Origin: Microbacterium sp. T32
GTDB lineage: Bacteria; Actinomycetota; Actinomycetes; Actinomycetales; Microbacteriaceae
Assembly: GCF_001619615.1 (NCBI RefSeq)
Contig: NZ_LQQP01000003.1
Location: forward strand, 1-42,521
Length of the DNA: 42,521 nt
Reading direction: 5' to 3'
Positions 7,118 to 15,743 of this stretch are shown here, one piece after another. Both the position numbers and the translations under genes were made by a program. Below the pieces are notes generated by a model. It ran no database searches. It saw nothing but the letters and a program-made list of their open reading frames with translations, and was not told the origin of the DNA. Each line of letters starts with the position of its first letter. Within the stretch, counting starts at the first letter, position 1.

Positions 7118-9595
7118 ATGGTCGATCGCATCGAGCACATCTGGGGCACCCGCACACCGTTCGCGCGAGGGGAGCGGTGGCCCGTCCGCATCGACACCAA
7201 ACTCGCCGACGGCCTCACCGAGCTCGACGTCGACCGCTGGGTGCAGTCCGCGTGCGTCCTGTGCAGCAACGGATGCGCCACTGACATCGCGGTCAAAGAC
7301 GGGCACATGGTGGGCGTCCGCGGCCGCGCGGTCGACATCGTCAACCACGGGCGCCTCGGCCCGAAGGGGCTGTTCGGCAGTTGGCAGGGAATGGCGAACC
7401 CCGACCGGCTCACACGCCCGCTGATCCGCGAGAACGGCGAGCTGGTCGAAACCGATTGGGACACCGCGATGTCGCGCATCGTCGCGCGAAGCCAGCAGCT
7501 CCTCGAAGAGAAAGGTCCGCTCACCCACGGCTTCTACAGCTCGGGCCAGCTGTTCCTCGAGGAGTACTACGCCCTCGGCATCATCGGCAAAGCCGGCCTC
7601 GGAACCCCGCACATGGACGGCAACACCCGGCTGTGTACGGCGACGGCCGCGGCATCCATGAAGGAAAGCTTCGGGTCGGACGGACAGCCGGGCAGCTACG
7701 CCGACATCGACGAGTGCGACGCCATCTTTCTCTTCGGTCACAACATGGCCGAGACGCAGACCGTGCTGTGGACGCGGGTGCTCGACCGGCTCGCCGGAGC
7801 CAATCCGCCGCGCGTGGTGTGCGTCGATCCGCGTCTGACCGAGGTCGCGCGCCGCGCCGATGTCCACCTCGCGGTGCGCCCGGGAACGAACCTCGCGCTG
7901 ATGAACGGGCTCATCCGCGAGCTGCTCGTCAACGGCTGGATCGACCACGACTACATCGCCGCGCACACGATCGGCTTCGACGAGCTGAAGTCCACGGTCG
8001 AGCCGTGGACGCCCGAGGCCGTCGCCGAGACGTGCGGAGTGGATGCCGCCGACGTCCGCGCCGCCGCCCGGATCTTCGCCGAGTCGCCCCGCGTCCTCTC
8101 GACGGTGCTGCAGGGGTTCTATCAAGCGTCGGATGCCACGGCATCCGCGTGCCAGGTCAACAACCTGCACCTGCTCACCGGACGGATCGGGCGGCCGGGG
8201 TGCGGCATCCTGCAGATGAACGGCCAGCCCACGGCGCAGAACGCGCGCGAAGCCGGCGCGGACGGCGACCTCCCGGGCTTCCGCAATTGGGAGAACCCCG
8301 AGCACGTCCGCCAGCTCGCCGAGCAGTGGGGCGTGCACGTCGACAAGATTCCGCACTGGTCGCCGCCCACGCACGCGATGCAGATCTTCCGCTACGTCGA
8401 GCAGGGGAGCATCGAGTTCCTGTGGGTGCAGGCGACGAACCCCGCGGTGTCGATGCCGCAGTCCGAGCGGATCCGCGGGATCCTCGCGAAGCCCGAGCTC
8501 TTCCTCGTCGTGCAGGACCTCTATCTCACCGAAACCGCGATGCTCGCCGACGTCGTGCTGCCGGCCGCGGGCTGGGGCGAGAAGCAGGGCACGTTCACGA
8601 ACGTCAACCGCACCGTGCACCTGTCGGAGAAGGCCGTCGAGCCGCCGGGCGAGGCGCGCAGCGACCTCGACATCTTCCTCGACTACGCCCGGCGCATGGA
8701 CTTCCGCCGCGACGACGGCTCGCCGCTCCTCGACTGGACCGGCCCCGAGGACGGCTTCCGCGCCTGGCAGGACTGCACCCGCGGCCGACTCTGCGACTAC
8801 ACCGGCCTGAGCTACGACAAGATGCGCGGGGGAAGTGGCATCCCGTGGCCCTGTAATGACGAGCACCCCGACGGGACCGTCCGCCTGTACGGCGACGGCA
8901 TCTTCCCCACCGACGTCGACCGCGCCGAGACCTTCGGCCACGACCTGCTCACCGGCGCGACGATCGGCCCCACGAACTACAAAGCCATGGGCGTCGAGGG
9001 CCGCGCGATCCTCAAGGCCGCCGCATACAACCCTCCGCACGAGACGCCGAGCGAGGAGTACCCCCTGCAGTACTCCACCGGCCGCACCGTCTACCAGTTC
9101 CACACCCGCACCAAGACCGGCCGCACGCGGCAGCTGCAGAAGGCGGCTCGGTCGGCGTGGGTGGAGGTTTCGAGAATGGATGCCGAGGCGCGTGGCATCC
9201 ACGAAGGCGACCTCGTGCGGGTGTGGTCGGCGCGCGGCGAGATCGTCGTTCCGGCGCGGATCGGCCAGGTGCGCGAGGGCTGCGTCTTCGCCCCGTTCCA
9301 CTACGGGTACTGGGAGGACGGGCGCACCGGACCCGACGGACACCCCACCGCGGCCAACGAGCTGACGATGACCGAGTGGGATCCGGTGTCGAAGCAGCCC
9401 ATCTTCAAGGTGGCCGCGGTGCAGATCGAGAAGATTGCGGATGCCACCGCCCCCGCGCCCGCGCCGACCACCACGGCATCCCGTCCGGTCGATCCCTCGC
9501 GCGTTCCGGCCACGGTCGGTGGACCGGACGGTGAGGCGGAGGAATCCCTGCGACCGGTCGACCCGCCGCGCATCGCCACCCGGGAGGAAGCATGA
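7118..9595 (+). CDS. Molybdopterin oxidoreductase, assimilatory nitrate reductase-like
   Basis: This is an 825-residue bis-MGD molybdoenzyme, predicted to reduce nitrate to nitrite in the cytoplasm. The N-terminal cluster motif has three cysteines, CVLCSNGC (C46, C49, C53). The fourth position, usually GRLCxKG, is GRLGPKG here (G81). The decayed copy at 4311 has the same glycine, so this is a subfamily trait rather than a mutation. DGNTRLCTATA supplies the likely molybdenum ligand C173, as in Nap/Nas enzymes. The C-terminal dinucleotide-binding domain is intact (residues about 650-770, PLQYSTGRTVYQFHTRTKTG), followed by a Pro/Ala/Thr-rich tail of about 60 residues. The start is ATG 7118 with AGGGAGGG just upstream. 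It overlaps the next gene by 4 bp. No electron-donor subunit lies in the window. A formate-dehydrogenase-like role is possible but less likely, given the narK remnant and HPP neighbour. Confidence 0.85.
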   Translation: MVDRIEHIWGTRTPFARGERWPVRIDTKLADGLTELDVDRWVQSACVLCSNGCATDIAVKDGHMVGVRGRAVDIVNHGRLGPKGLFGSWQGMANPDRLTRPLIRENGELVETDWDTAMSRIVARSQQLLEEKGPLTHGFYSSGQLFLEEYYALGIIGKAGLGTPHMDGNTRLCTATAAASMKESFGSDGQPGSYADIDECDAIFLFGHNMAETQTVLWTRVLDRLAGANPPRVVCVDPRLTEVARRADVHLAVRPGTNLALMNGLIRELLVNGWIDHDYIAAHTIGFDELKSTVEPWTPEAVAETCGVDAADVRAAARIFAESPRVLSTVLQGFYQASDATASACQVNNLHLLTGRIGRPGCGILQMNGQPTAQNAREAGADGDLPGFRNWENPEHVRQLAEQWGVHVDKIPHWSPPTHAMQIFRYVEQGSIEFLWVQATNPAVSMPQSERIRGILAKPELFLVVQDLYLTETAMLADVVLPAAGWGEKQGTFTNVNRTVHLSEKAVEPPGEARSDLDIFLDYARRMDFRRDDGSPLLDWTGPEDGFRAWQDCTRGRLCDYTGLSYDKMRGGSGIPWPCNDEHPDGTVRLYGDGIFPTDVDRAETFGHDLLTGATIGPTNYKAMGVEGRAILKAAAYNPPHETPSEEYPLQYSTGRTVYQFHTRTKTGRTRQLQKAARSAWVEVSRMDAEARGIHEGDLVRVWSARGEIVVPARIGQVREGCVFAPFHYGYWEDGRTGPDGHPTAANELTMTEWDPVSKQPIFKVAAVQIEKIADATAPAPAPTTTASRPVDPSRVPATVGGPDGEAEESLRPVDPPRIATREEA

Positions 9596-10050
9596 ACCTC
9601 GCGTCGTACATCGGCCTGCTGCACGCGGGGGAGGACGTGCTCGCCCGGTCGTTCCGCCAACTCGCCGAGGGGCACGGCGACGAGCCCGACGTCTACCACC
9701 TCTGTCACACGCTCGCGAAGCAGTGCGATGAGCACGGGCGGAGGCTGGGTCCGGTCGTCGAGCGGTACGGGGAGACTCCGGATGCCGAGCCCGAACGCTT
9801 CCACGCCGAGGCGATGAGCGAGAGCCGGGGTGGGCCGCTCGGACTGCTGCGCGACCTGCAGGACCTCCACGCGCTCGTCGGGTTCGTCGACACGACGTGG
9901 ACCGTGGTGAAGCAGGCCGCGCTCGCGCTGCGCGACGAGGAGCTGCTCGCGATCATCGACGACTGCGAACCGCAGACGAAGCTGCAGCAGGACTGGCTCT
10001 CGACGCGGCTGAAGCAGGCGGCGCCGCAAGCGCTGCTGGTGGCGTCGTGA
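9592..10050 (+). CDS. Small helical protein coupled to the nitrate reductase
   Basis: This 152-residue protein is not recognised. It is predicted almost entirely alpha-helical and soluble, with scattered His, Glu and Cys (VYHLCHTLAKQCDEHG, ERFHAEAMSE, DLHALV). That would fit a ferritin- or hemerythrin-like bundle, but no signature proves metal binding. It starts at ATG 9592 inside the end of the reductase gene (ATGA overlap) and its stop overlaps the GTG of the HPP gene. Its product is therefore probably needed in step with both, perhaps as an assembly or accessory factor of the molybdoenzyme (inference). Confidence 0.75.
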   Translation: MNLASYIGLLHAGEDVLARSFRQLAEGHGDEPDVYHLCHTLAKQCDEHGRRLGPVVERYGETPDAEPERFHAEAMSESRGGPLGLLRDLQDLHALVGFVDTTWTVVKQAALALRDEELLAIIDDCEPQTKLQQDWLSTRLKQAAPQALLVAS

Positions 10051-10568
10051 GGCTCGGCGCGCGGGTACGGCAGGGGCGTGCGGGCGCGGCGGCGTACGCC
10101 GGCGGCCTGTCGCTCGTCGTGCTCGCGCTCACCGGCGCGGTCGGTCTGGCGCTGCATCAACCGTGGCTGTTCCCCAGCCTCGGCCCGACGGTGATGCTGT
10201 TCTTCGAGTCGCCCGAGCAGCCCGCGTCGCGGCCGCGCAACGCGCTGGTCGGGCACGCTGTGGGGCTGGTGGTCGGCGTGGCGTGCTTCTACGCGCTCGG
10301 ATTGAGCGGTCAGCCGCCCGCGCCGGTCGGGGGACTCACCCCCGGGTACCTCGTGGCGGGGGCGCTGTCGGTGGCCGTGACGACGGTCGTGCTGACGCTG
10401 CTGAAGGCCCCGCATCCTCCGGCCGGTGCGACGACGCTGATCGTGAGTCTCGGCATCCTGACGCAGCCGGTTCAACTCGTCGCGATGGCCGGGGCGATCG
10501 TGCTGGTGACGCTCGCCGGGTGGGCGCTGAACGCGGGATTGCTCGGGGGTGAGGCGCGGCGGCTCTGA
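10047..10568 (+). CDS. HPP-family integral membrane protein, probable nitrite/nitrate transport
   Basis: A 173-residue membrane protein with four to five hydrophobic helices. It carries the HPP family signature KAPHPPAGATTL and an upstream LFPSLGPTVMLFF segment. HPP proteins in cyanobacteria and plant chloroplasts have been shown to transport nitrite. Coupling to a nitrate reductase here (GTG 10047 overlapping the previous stop) suggests the same role or nitrate uptake, possibly compensating for the broken narK. The start is taken at GTG 10047 because the longer upstream frame lies inside the preceding gene. Confidence 0.8.
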   Translation: MRLGARVRQGRAGAAAYAGGLSLVVLALTGAVGLALHQPWLFPSLGPTVMLFFESPEQPASRPRNALVGHAVGLVVGVACFYALGLSGQPPAPVGGLTPGYLVAGALSVAVTTVVLTLLKAPHPPAGATTLIVSLGILTQPVQLVAMAGAIVLVTLAGWALNAGLLGGEARRL

Positions 10569-10641
10569 CGGGGTGGGAAGGATGGCGGAACGATTCGTGC
10601 CCAGATAGAGCTATCTGCCTACGTTTTGTTTCTTGAGCGCC

Positions 10642-11481
10642 TCAGCTCTCGTGCACGACCGCGGTCAGCTCCGGCAGCAGGTCCCGCGCGAGGAAGCCGA
10701 TGCCGACCTGCTCGGTGAGTCGGTCGCCGGCGCGGGCGTGCGTCCATCCGCCCCAGACCGCGGCGCGCTCGGGCTCCATGCCGAGCGCCGCGAAGCCGGT
10801 GATCGCGCCCGACAGCACGTCGCCGCTGCCGGCGGTCCCGAGGCCCGAGCTGCCGGGTTCCGCCTGCCAGACACGGCCGTCCGGGTGCGCCACGGTGCCG
10901 AAGCAGTGCACCACGGCCTCGTAGCTTTCGGCGATCTCCCGGATGTCGGCAGCGCGGTCCTCGGTGAGGTCGCGGTCGAGCAGCAGCGCGGCCTCCTCCT
11001 CGTTGGCGTTGAGGATCAGCTCCGCGGGCAGGATGCCCCGATCGACCGACCCCAGGATGCCGAGCGCGAAGGCATCCAGCACGAGCCGGTCGATGTCGGC
11101 GGCGGCGACGGCTTGGAGGGCCGCGCGGGTGGCATCCGGATCGTCGAATCCGGGACCCAGGAGCACGGCATCCGCGGATTCCAGGGTGGCGCGCAGAGCG
11201 TCGTCGACGGCCGCGGAGACGGTGGGGAGGGAGTGGATGCCGGCCTCGGGCATCGCGGGCCCCAGGTGCGGCGCGATCTCGGCGGGGACGGCGAGGGCGG
11301 TCCGCCCGGCGCCCACGCGCAGCGTCGCCTCGGCGGAGAGCAGCACGGCGCCGGGGGAGCGCGGCGATCCGCCGACGACGACCACCTGCCCGCGGGACTT
11401 CTTCGACCCGGCCGGGTCGGGGCGACCCCACTCGCGCAGCAGCGCCAGCGTGACCTCTTCAGGCGTGGTGAGCATCGTCAC
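10642..11481 (-). CDS. nnrD: ADP/ATP-dependent (S)-NAD(P)H-hydrate dehydratase
   Basis: This 279-residue ribokinase-like (YjeF C-terminal) enzyme repairs damaged NADHX/NADPHX in the cytosol. Visible marks are GQVVVVGGSPRSPGAVLLSA near the N-terminus, DAVLLGPGFDD in the middle and the nucleotide-binding GLGTAGSGDVLSGAITG. The usual DADGLN element reads DAFALGIL, a variant. The epimerase half (NnrE) found fused in many bacteria is absent. The start ATG 11481 lies 23 bp inside the end of the upstream phosphatase gene (ATG 11475 is an alternative), so the two are probably cotranscribed. Confidence 0.88.
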   Translation of the reverse strand: MTMLTTPEEVTLALLREWGRPDPAGSKKSRGQVVVVGGSPRSPGAVLLSAEATLRVGAGRTALAVPAEIAPHLGPAMPEAGIHSLPTVSAAVDDALRATLESADAVLLGPGFDDPDATRAALQAVAAADIDRLVLDAFALGILGSVDRGILPAELILNANEEEAALLLDRDLTEDRAADIREIAESYEAVVHCFGTVAHPDGRVWQAEPGSSGLGTAGSGDVLSGAITGFAALGMEPERAAVWGGWTHARAGDRLTEQVGIGFLARDLLPELTAVVHES

Positions 11482-12184
11482 CTCCCGAGTGCACGGTGAT
11501 GTTGGCGCCCTCGGCCGCGAGGTGGTCGACGGACGAGAACGTCACGAGCTTCCAGCCGTCGTCGGTGCGCACGAGCTCGGTGACCGAGGCGTTGCGGACC
11601 GTGTGGCTGGCGCTGAACGCGAGCAGTTCGGCCTCGGTCATCCGCAGCAGCACGTACAGCACGAGCATGATGACGGCGTCGTGCGCGACGACCAGCACGG
11701 TGGCGGGCGATGCGTCGAGCCGCTCTCCGAGGAACGACCGGAGCCGCAGCGTGACATCGGCCCACGATTCCCCGCCCGGTGGGCGGTGGGAGAACTTGCC
11801 CAGGTGGCGTCGGCGGGCCGCCTCTTCCGGATGCAGTTCCCGCACTCCGCGGGTGGTGAGGAGATCCAGGATGCCGAGTTCCCGGTCGCGCAGCCTCCCG
11901 TCGATGAGCGTGGGAACCGACGCCGGTCGATCACCGAGCGCGAGCGCGAGCGTCTGCCGCGCCCGCCAGTAGGGCGACACCCAGTATTCGTCGACAGGGA
12001 CGTCGAGGGAGTCGACCCACGCCCGCAGCGCCGTCGCCTGCTCCACGCCGACGGGGGAGAGCTCCACGTCGCTGTCGCGAGTGTCGAGCGCGATCACCGG
12101 GGACCCCTCGTGTTCGGCTTTCGACGCCGCCACGTTCCCCTCGCTCTCGCCGTGCCGGATGAGCCAGAGTCGTTCCACTGCCAT
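11459..12184 (-). CDS. Histidine phosphatase family protein
   Basis: A 241-residue member of the phosphoglycerate-mutase-like (branch 1) superfamily. LWLIRHGESEGN near the N-terminus contains the phospho-accepting histidine of the RHG motif. SPYWRARQTL is the second conserved arginine segment, and the later VLVVAHDAVIM supplies the second catalytic histidine. The substrate cannot be told from sequence. The first ten codons fit an ordinary cytosolic protein. The gene end overlaps nnrD. Confidence 0.88.
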   Translation of the reverse strand: MAVERLWLIRHGESEGNVAASKAEHEGSPVIALDTRDSDVELSPVGVEQATALRAWVDSLDVPVDEYWVSPYWRARQTLALALGDRPASVPTLIDGRLRDRELGILDLLTTRGVRELHPEEAARRRHLGKFSHRPPGGESWADVTLRLRSFLGERLDASPATVLVVAHDAVIMLVLYVLLRMTEAELLAFSASHTVRNASVTELVRTDDGWKLVTFSSVDHLAAEGANITVHSGGDDAHHA

Positions 12185-12257
12185 GGCGGCACGGTAGGTC
12201 GGCGAGCGCGATGTGCGCGCGGGCGCTGACAGCCGACCGGCGATCAGCGACGCGCGT

Positions 12258-12725
12258 TCAGGGGATGTCGGCCTCGGGGGCCGGCATCCGGTCCGCTGAT
12301 CCGAGCAGCGGGCGCAACGTCTGGACGAGGGATGCCGTCGCGGCGTCGTCGTCGCCGAACCACCGCTCGCTGCCGGTGACGAGCGGCCATGCCTCCGCGA
12401 GAAGACGTTCGCCGCTGCCGGTGAGCGTGAAGCGTGAGACGCGCCCGCGACCCGGGAGCGTGTGCCGCTGCAGCAGGTTCCTCCCCGCCAGGCCGTCGAT
12501 GAGCGTCGTCATGCTCTGCGGCCGCACTCCGACCGCGCGAGCGAGATCGGCTTGACTCATGCCGTCGGACGCGGCGAGCTGCGCGAGCACCCCGAACTCG
12601 ACGGGGGTGAGGTCGACGGGCGCGAGCTCCGCGGTGAGTCGGCGAGCCAGTTCCCGTGCCGCCCGGATGACGGCCCACGCCGGAATGTCCTCGATGTCGC
12701 GCCGGGAAGGAAGGGGGGCACGCAT
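12258..12725 (-). CDS. MarR-family transcriptional regulator
   Basis: A 155-residue winged-helix repressor. The recognition region is ADLARAVGVRPQSMTTLIDG with the wing RHTLPGRGRVSRFTLTGSG; flanking helices would form the dimer interface. It is divergent from an NmrA-like oxidoreductase gene. The intergenic space holds a perfect inverted repeat (12751-12770), so it very likely represses itself and the neighbour in response to a small phenolic or oxidative ligand (family knowledge). Confidence 0.88.
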   Translation of the reverse strand: MRAPLPSRRDIEDIPAWAVIRAARELARRLTAELAPVDLTPVEFGVLAQLAASDGMSQADLARAVGVRPQSMTTLIDGLAGRNLLQRHTLPGRGRVSRFTLTGSGERLLAEAWPLVTGSERWFGDDDAATASLVQTLRPLLGSADRMPAPEADIP

Positions 12726-12750
12726 GGCCCGATCGTACTCTGAGCGTCGT

Positions 12751-12770
12751 AGTATCAGATAACTGATACT
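12751..12770. promoter_or_regulatory. MarR operator palindrome
   Basis: Perfect 8-bp arms AGTATCAG (12751-12758) and CTGATACT (12763-12770) around ATAA lie 25 bp from the marR start and 23 bp from the divergent ATG at 12794. AT-rich half-sites of this size and placement are typical for MarR dimers. Confidence 0.75.
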
Positions 12771-12793
12771 GACGAGATGATGGTGAGGATGCG

Positions 12794-13669
12794 ATGAGCA
12801 ACGTGGTGGCGGTCACGGGCGTGACCGGTGATGTCGGCGGCAAGACCCTCGAGCTCCTGCACGCGGCGGGCGTTCCCGTTCGCGCTCTCGTGCGCAAGCC
12901 CGAGCAGGCCGCTGACCTGCGAGCGCGTGGCATCGATGCGCGCATCGCCGACCTCGGGGACGTCGCGGCCGTCACCCGCGCGCTGGACGGCGTCGACCAG
13001 CTCTTCCTCGTCACGGCTGCCACCGAGCAGCAGCTGGCGCACGGAACGAACGGCGTCGCTGCCGCGCGCGCGGCGGGGGTCCGCGCCATCGTGCATCTGT
13101 CGGGAGCGGATGCCGCCGAACACTCGCCCCTGCCCTGGGGGCGGGCGATCTGGCGTATCAACGCCCTCGTCCGCTCCAGCGGCCTGTCCTGGACGCTGCT
13201 GCACGCGTCGGGCTTCCTGACGAACCTCATGCCCTCCGCTCCGGCGATCCGTCGTGGCATCCTCCCGCAGACGATCGGTCGCGGGCGCATCCCGTGGATC
13301 GACACGACGGACATCGCCCGGGTCGCCGCCCGGGTGCTCGAGCGGGGTATCCACGACGGTGCGGAACACGTCCTCACCGGACCGGAACTGCTCGACGGCC
13401 GCGGACTCGCGCGGGCTCTCTCGATCGGGGTGGGCCGACGCGTTCGGTATCTCCACCTGCCGAGTCGCCTGTTCTCCGGCGTGCTCCGGCTCACGGGGAT
13501 GCCGGCCTGGCAGGCGGAGGGACTGCGGCAACAGTTCGGACGCGTCGCGCGGCGCGAACTCGACGGCATTGCGGTGCAGACCAGCGACGTCGAGCGTCTG
13601 ACCGGTCTCCCCGCCCGCCCGGTCTCCGAGTGGGCGCGCGCGCATCGCGCGGAACTGCTGCAGGCCTGA
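12794..13669 (+). CDS. NmrA-like NAD(P)-binding oxidoreductase
   Basis: A 291-residue atypical short-chain dehydrogenase. The Rossmann motif TGVTGDVGG (residues 8-16) is followed by ALVRKPEQ, AIVHLSGADA and SSGLSWTLLHASGFLTNLM, a layout seen in QOR2-type quinone reductases and NmrA-type redox sensors. The Tyr-Lys pair of classical SDRs is absent, as usual for this branch. It is probably controlled by the divergent MarR protein through the shared operator. The substrate is unknown; a quinone or NADPH-sensing role is inference. Confidence 0.85.
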   Translation: MSNVVAVTGVTGDVGGKTLELLHAAGVPVRALVRKPEQAADLRARGIDARIADLGDVAAVTRALDGVDQLFLVTAATEQQLAHGTNGVAAARAAGVRAIVHLSGADAAEHSPLPWGRAIWRINALVRSSGLSWTLLHASGFLTNLMPSAPAIRRGILPQTIGRGRIPWIDTTDIARVAARVLERGIHDGAEHVLTGPELLDGRGLARALSIGVGRRVRYLHLPSRLFSGVLRLTGMPAWQAEGLRQQFGRVARRELDGIAVQTSDVERLTGLPARPVSEWARAHRAELLQA

Positions 13670-13700
13670 GGCGGGTCCCGCGACCTGCCATCATCGACGC

Positions 13701-14183
13701 ATGGCTGACGACCTCGCCCCGACCGACCTCGCCCCCCTCCGCCGCGCGATCGAGCTCTCGATCAGGGCGCGGGAGCACGGCAATCACCCGTTCGGCGCGG
13801 TGCTCGTCACCGCCGACGGCCGCGTGCTCGAGGCCGAGAACACGGTGCTCACCGACCGCGACGTGACGGCGCACGCGGAGACGAACCTCGTCCGCCTCGC
13901 CTGGAGAGAACTGGATGCCACCGAGCTGGCGGCATCCACTCTCTATACGTCGTGCGAACCCTGCGCGATGTGCGCGGGGGCGATGTTCTGGGCGGGCATC
14001 GGGCGCATGGTCTACGCCCTCTCGGGACGCGGACTCATCGCGCTCGCCGCGTCGGAGGACGGCGGCCGCGAGCTCGACCTGCCCTCGCGCGAGGTGTTCG
14101 CGCACGGGGAGCCGGTCGTCGCGGTGTCGGGCCCGCACCTGGAGGACGAGGCCGCCGAGCCGCACCGGGGGTTCTGGGGATGA
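13701..14183 (+). CDS. Nucleoside/nucleobase deaminase
   Basis: A 160-residue zinc deaminase of the cytidine/guanine deaminase fold. Zinc and proton-shuttle residues are H58 and E60 in AHAE, and C88 and C91 in SCEPCAMC. GNHPFGAVL forms the substrate loop. Length and EPCAMCAGAM resemble guanine or tRNA-adenosine deaminase-like proteins more than CMP deaminase. A separate tRNA-specific TadA elsewhere in the genome is expected but not visible. It overlaps the next gene by 4 bp. Confidence 0.85.
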   Translation: MADDLAPTDLAPLRRAIELSIRAREHGNHPFGAVLVTADGRVLEAENTVLTDRDVTAHAETNLVRLAWRELDATELAASTLYTSCEPCAMCAGAMFWAGIGRMVYALSGRGLIALAASEDGGRELDLPSREVFAHGEPVVAVSGPHLEDEAAEPHRGFWG

Positions 14184-14500
14184 TCGTCCGGGTGTCCGAG
14201 GCGCACGTCCGTGAGGGCATGGAGGACGAGTTCCTCACGGCGCTGCGCGAGCTCGTCGCGACGTTCCCCGGCCGATATCGCGGGCTGCTCCGCCATGACG
14301 TGCTCGTCGACCTGGCCGACCCGGGCCGGGTGCAGTACGTCAGCGAATGGGAGGACGAGTCCGCGCTCGTGGCTTACGCGGGCGACGACTGGCGGACGCA
14401 GCCGGTGACGTTCCCCGACGAGGAGCGGTTCTTGCGGAGGCCGCTGATGCTGCGGCACCTGGCCAGGGACACGCCGCCGCCTGTACGGCAAGAGTCGTGA
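14180..14500 (+). CDS. ABM-domain (antibiotic biosynthesis monooxygenase-like) protein
   Basis: A 106-residue alpha/beta-barrel-type protein: MIVRVSEAHVREGMEDEFLT, then FPGRYRGLLRHDVLVD, then VQYVSEWEDESALVAY, which is the periodic pattern of dimeric ABM domains. These bind small hydrophobic compounds or haem, and many have no known reaction. ATG 14180 overlaps the deaminase stop (ATGA), so the two are co-translated. Confidence 0.75.
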   Translation: MIVRVSEAHVREGMEDEFLTALRELVATFPGRYRGLLRHDVLVDLADPGRVQYVSEWEDESALVAYAGDDWRTQPVTFPDEERFLRRPLMLRHLARDTPPPVRQES

Positions 14501-14501
14501 G

Positions 14502-15743
14502 TCACCCGGCGCTGAGGTAGCGGTGCACCAGCGTCACGGCCATCGCCCCCTCTCCGACGGCCGAGGCCACGCGCTTGATCGAGTTCGAGCGGACGTCACC
14601 GGCGGCGAAGATCCCCGGGACGGACGTCTCCAAGAAGAAGGGGTCTCGCGCGAGCGGCCATGCGGCCCGCTGCTCCGGGGTGAGGTCCGGTCCGGTCGCG
14701 ACGAAGCCGCGGGCGTCGAGCTCGACATCCGTCTGCGCCGCCCACCGCGTGTTGGGATCCCCGCCGATGCAGACGAATAGGTGCCGGGCGGGGAGCGTCC
14801 GGAGAGCTCCGTGCTCGTCGAGGGTGATCTGGCGCAGCCGTGTGTCGCCGTCCAGACCCACGACGCGGGCGTCGGTCAGTACGCGGATGCGCGGATGGGT
14901 GAGCACCCGGGTCGACAGGTAGCTCGACATCGTCGAGGAGAGCGAGGGCCCGCGCACGATCAGGGTCACGCACCGCGCGTACGCGGCGAGGTTCATCGCG
15001 GCTTGCCCGGCGGAGTTCGCCCCTCCCACGACGTAGACGTCCTGATCGGCGCAGGCCGGCGCCTCGCTGGTGCCGGCCCCGTAGTAGACGCCCGCCCGGA
15101 AGTACTCGGCTTCGCGCGCCAGACCCAGACGGCGCCACTGGATGCCGGTGGCGCAGACGGCAGCGTCGGCATCCAGCCGCGATCCATCGGCGAGGACGGC
15201 GCGCACATCGTGATCGCGGAACGTCCGGTCGACACCCTCTCGCATGAGAACGAACTCGGCCCCGAACCGCACGGCCTGCTGCCGCGCATGGTCGGCCAGC
15301 TCTGCCCCCGAGATACCGTTCGGGAAACCGAGGTAGTTCTCGATGAGGCTGCTGGATCCGGCTTGACCGCCGACGGCGTCACGCTCGATGACGGCGACGT
15401 CCAGGCCCTCTGAGGCGGCGTATACCGCCGCCGAGAGACCGGCGGGGCCGGCGCCGAAGATCAGGACGTCGTATCGGCGACGTCGGGGCGGCAGCACCCA
15501 ACCGAGGTGCATCGCCACCTCGGCCGGGGACGGGTCCTCCAGCACCACCGCCCCGTCGATGAGCAGGACGGGGAGTCGCCGGTTCGTCAGATCGACGCCG
15601 TGGACCTCTCCCGCGAACGGGGGAGTCGCCGTGTCCGACGTGAACGGGATGGCGCTGCGGGTCAGGTAATCGCGGAGAGTGAAGCCGTCGCGGCTGTCGG
15701 CGACGTCGATCAGGTGGAGTCGGGGCGCGATTCTGTCGCTCAT
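14502..15743 (-). CDS. Thioredoxin-reductase-like flavoprotein without CxxC, N-terminal glutaredoxin-like domain
   Basis: A 413-residue protein. Residues 1-85 form a glutaredoxin-like module (TLRDYLTRSAIPF, LPVLLIDGAVVLEDPSPAEV) with no cysteine pair. Residues 90-410 are a thioredoxin-reductase fold: FAD site GAGPAG (97-102), GGQAGSSSLIENYLGFP, an NAD(P)H site VGGANSAG (239-246) and a C-terminal GIFAAGDVR. Where thioredoxin reductase has CxxC there is YYGAGTSEA (220-228), so it cannot pass electrons by the usual dithiol. The same architecture occurs in proteins annotated as response-regulator/thioredoxin-reductase fusions, here without the receiver. The electron acceptor is unknown. The start is ATG 15743; frames extending further upstream run into non-homologous DNA. 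Confidence 0.85.
   Translation of the reverse strand: MSDRIAPRLHLIDVADSRDGFTLRDYLTRSAIPFTSDTATPPFAGEVHGVDLTNRRLPVLLIDGAVVLEDPSPAEVAMHLGWVLPPRRRRYDVLIFGAGPAGLSAAVYAASEGLDVAVIERDAVGGQAGSSSLIENYLGFPNGISGAELADHARQQAVRFGAEFVLMREGVDRTFRDHDVRAVLADGSRLDADAAVCATGIQWRRLGLAREAEYFRAGVYYGAGTSEAPACADQDVYVVGGANSAGQAAMNLAAYARCVTLIVRGPSLSSTMSSYLSTRVLTHPRIRVLTDARVVGLDGDTRLRQITLDEHGALRTLPARHLFVCIGGDPNTRWAAQTDVELDARGFVATGPDLTPEQRAAWPLARDPFFLETSVPGIFAAGDVRSNSIKRVASAVGEGAMAVTLVHRYLSAG

Noticed and set aside
6182..9343. A minus-strand open frame of over 1000 codons opposite the nitrate reductase
   Set aside because: It is antisense to a gene with clear family motifs, and its text is Arg/Val/Gly-rich repeat of high-GC shadow frames with no recognisable domain.
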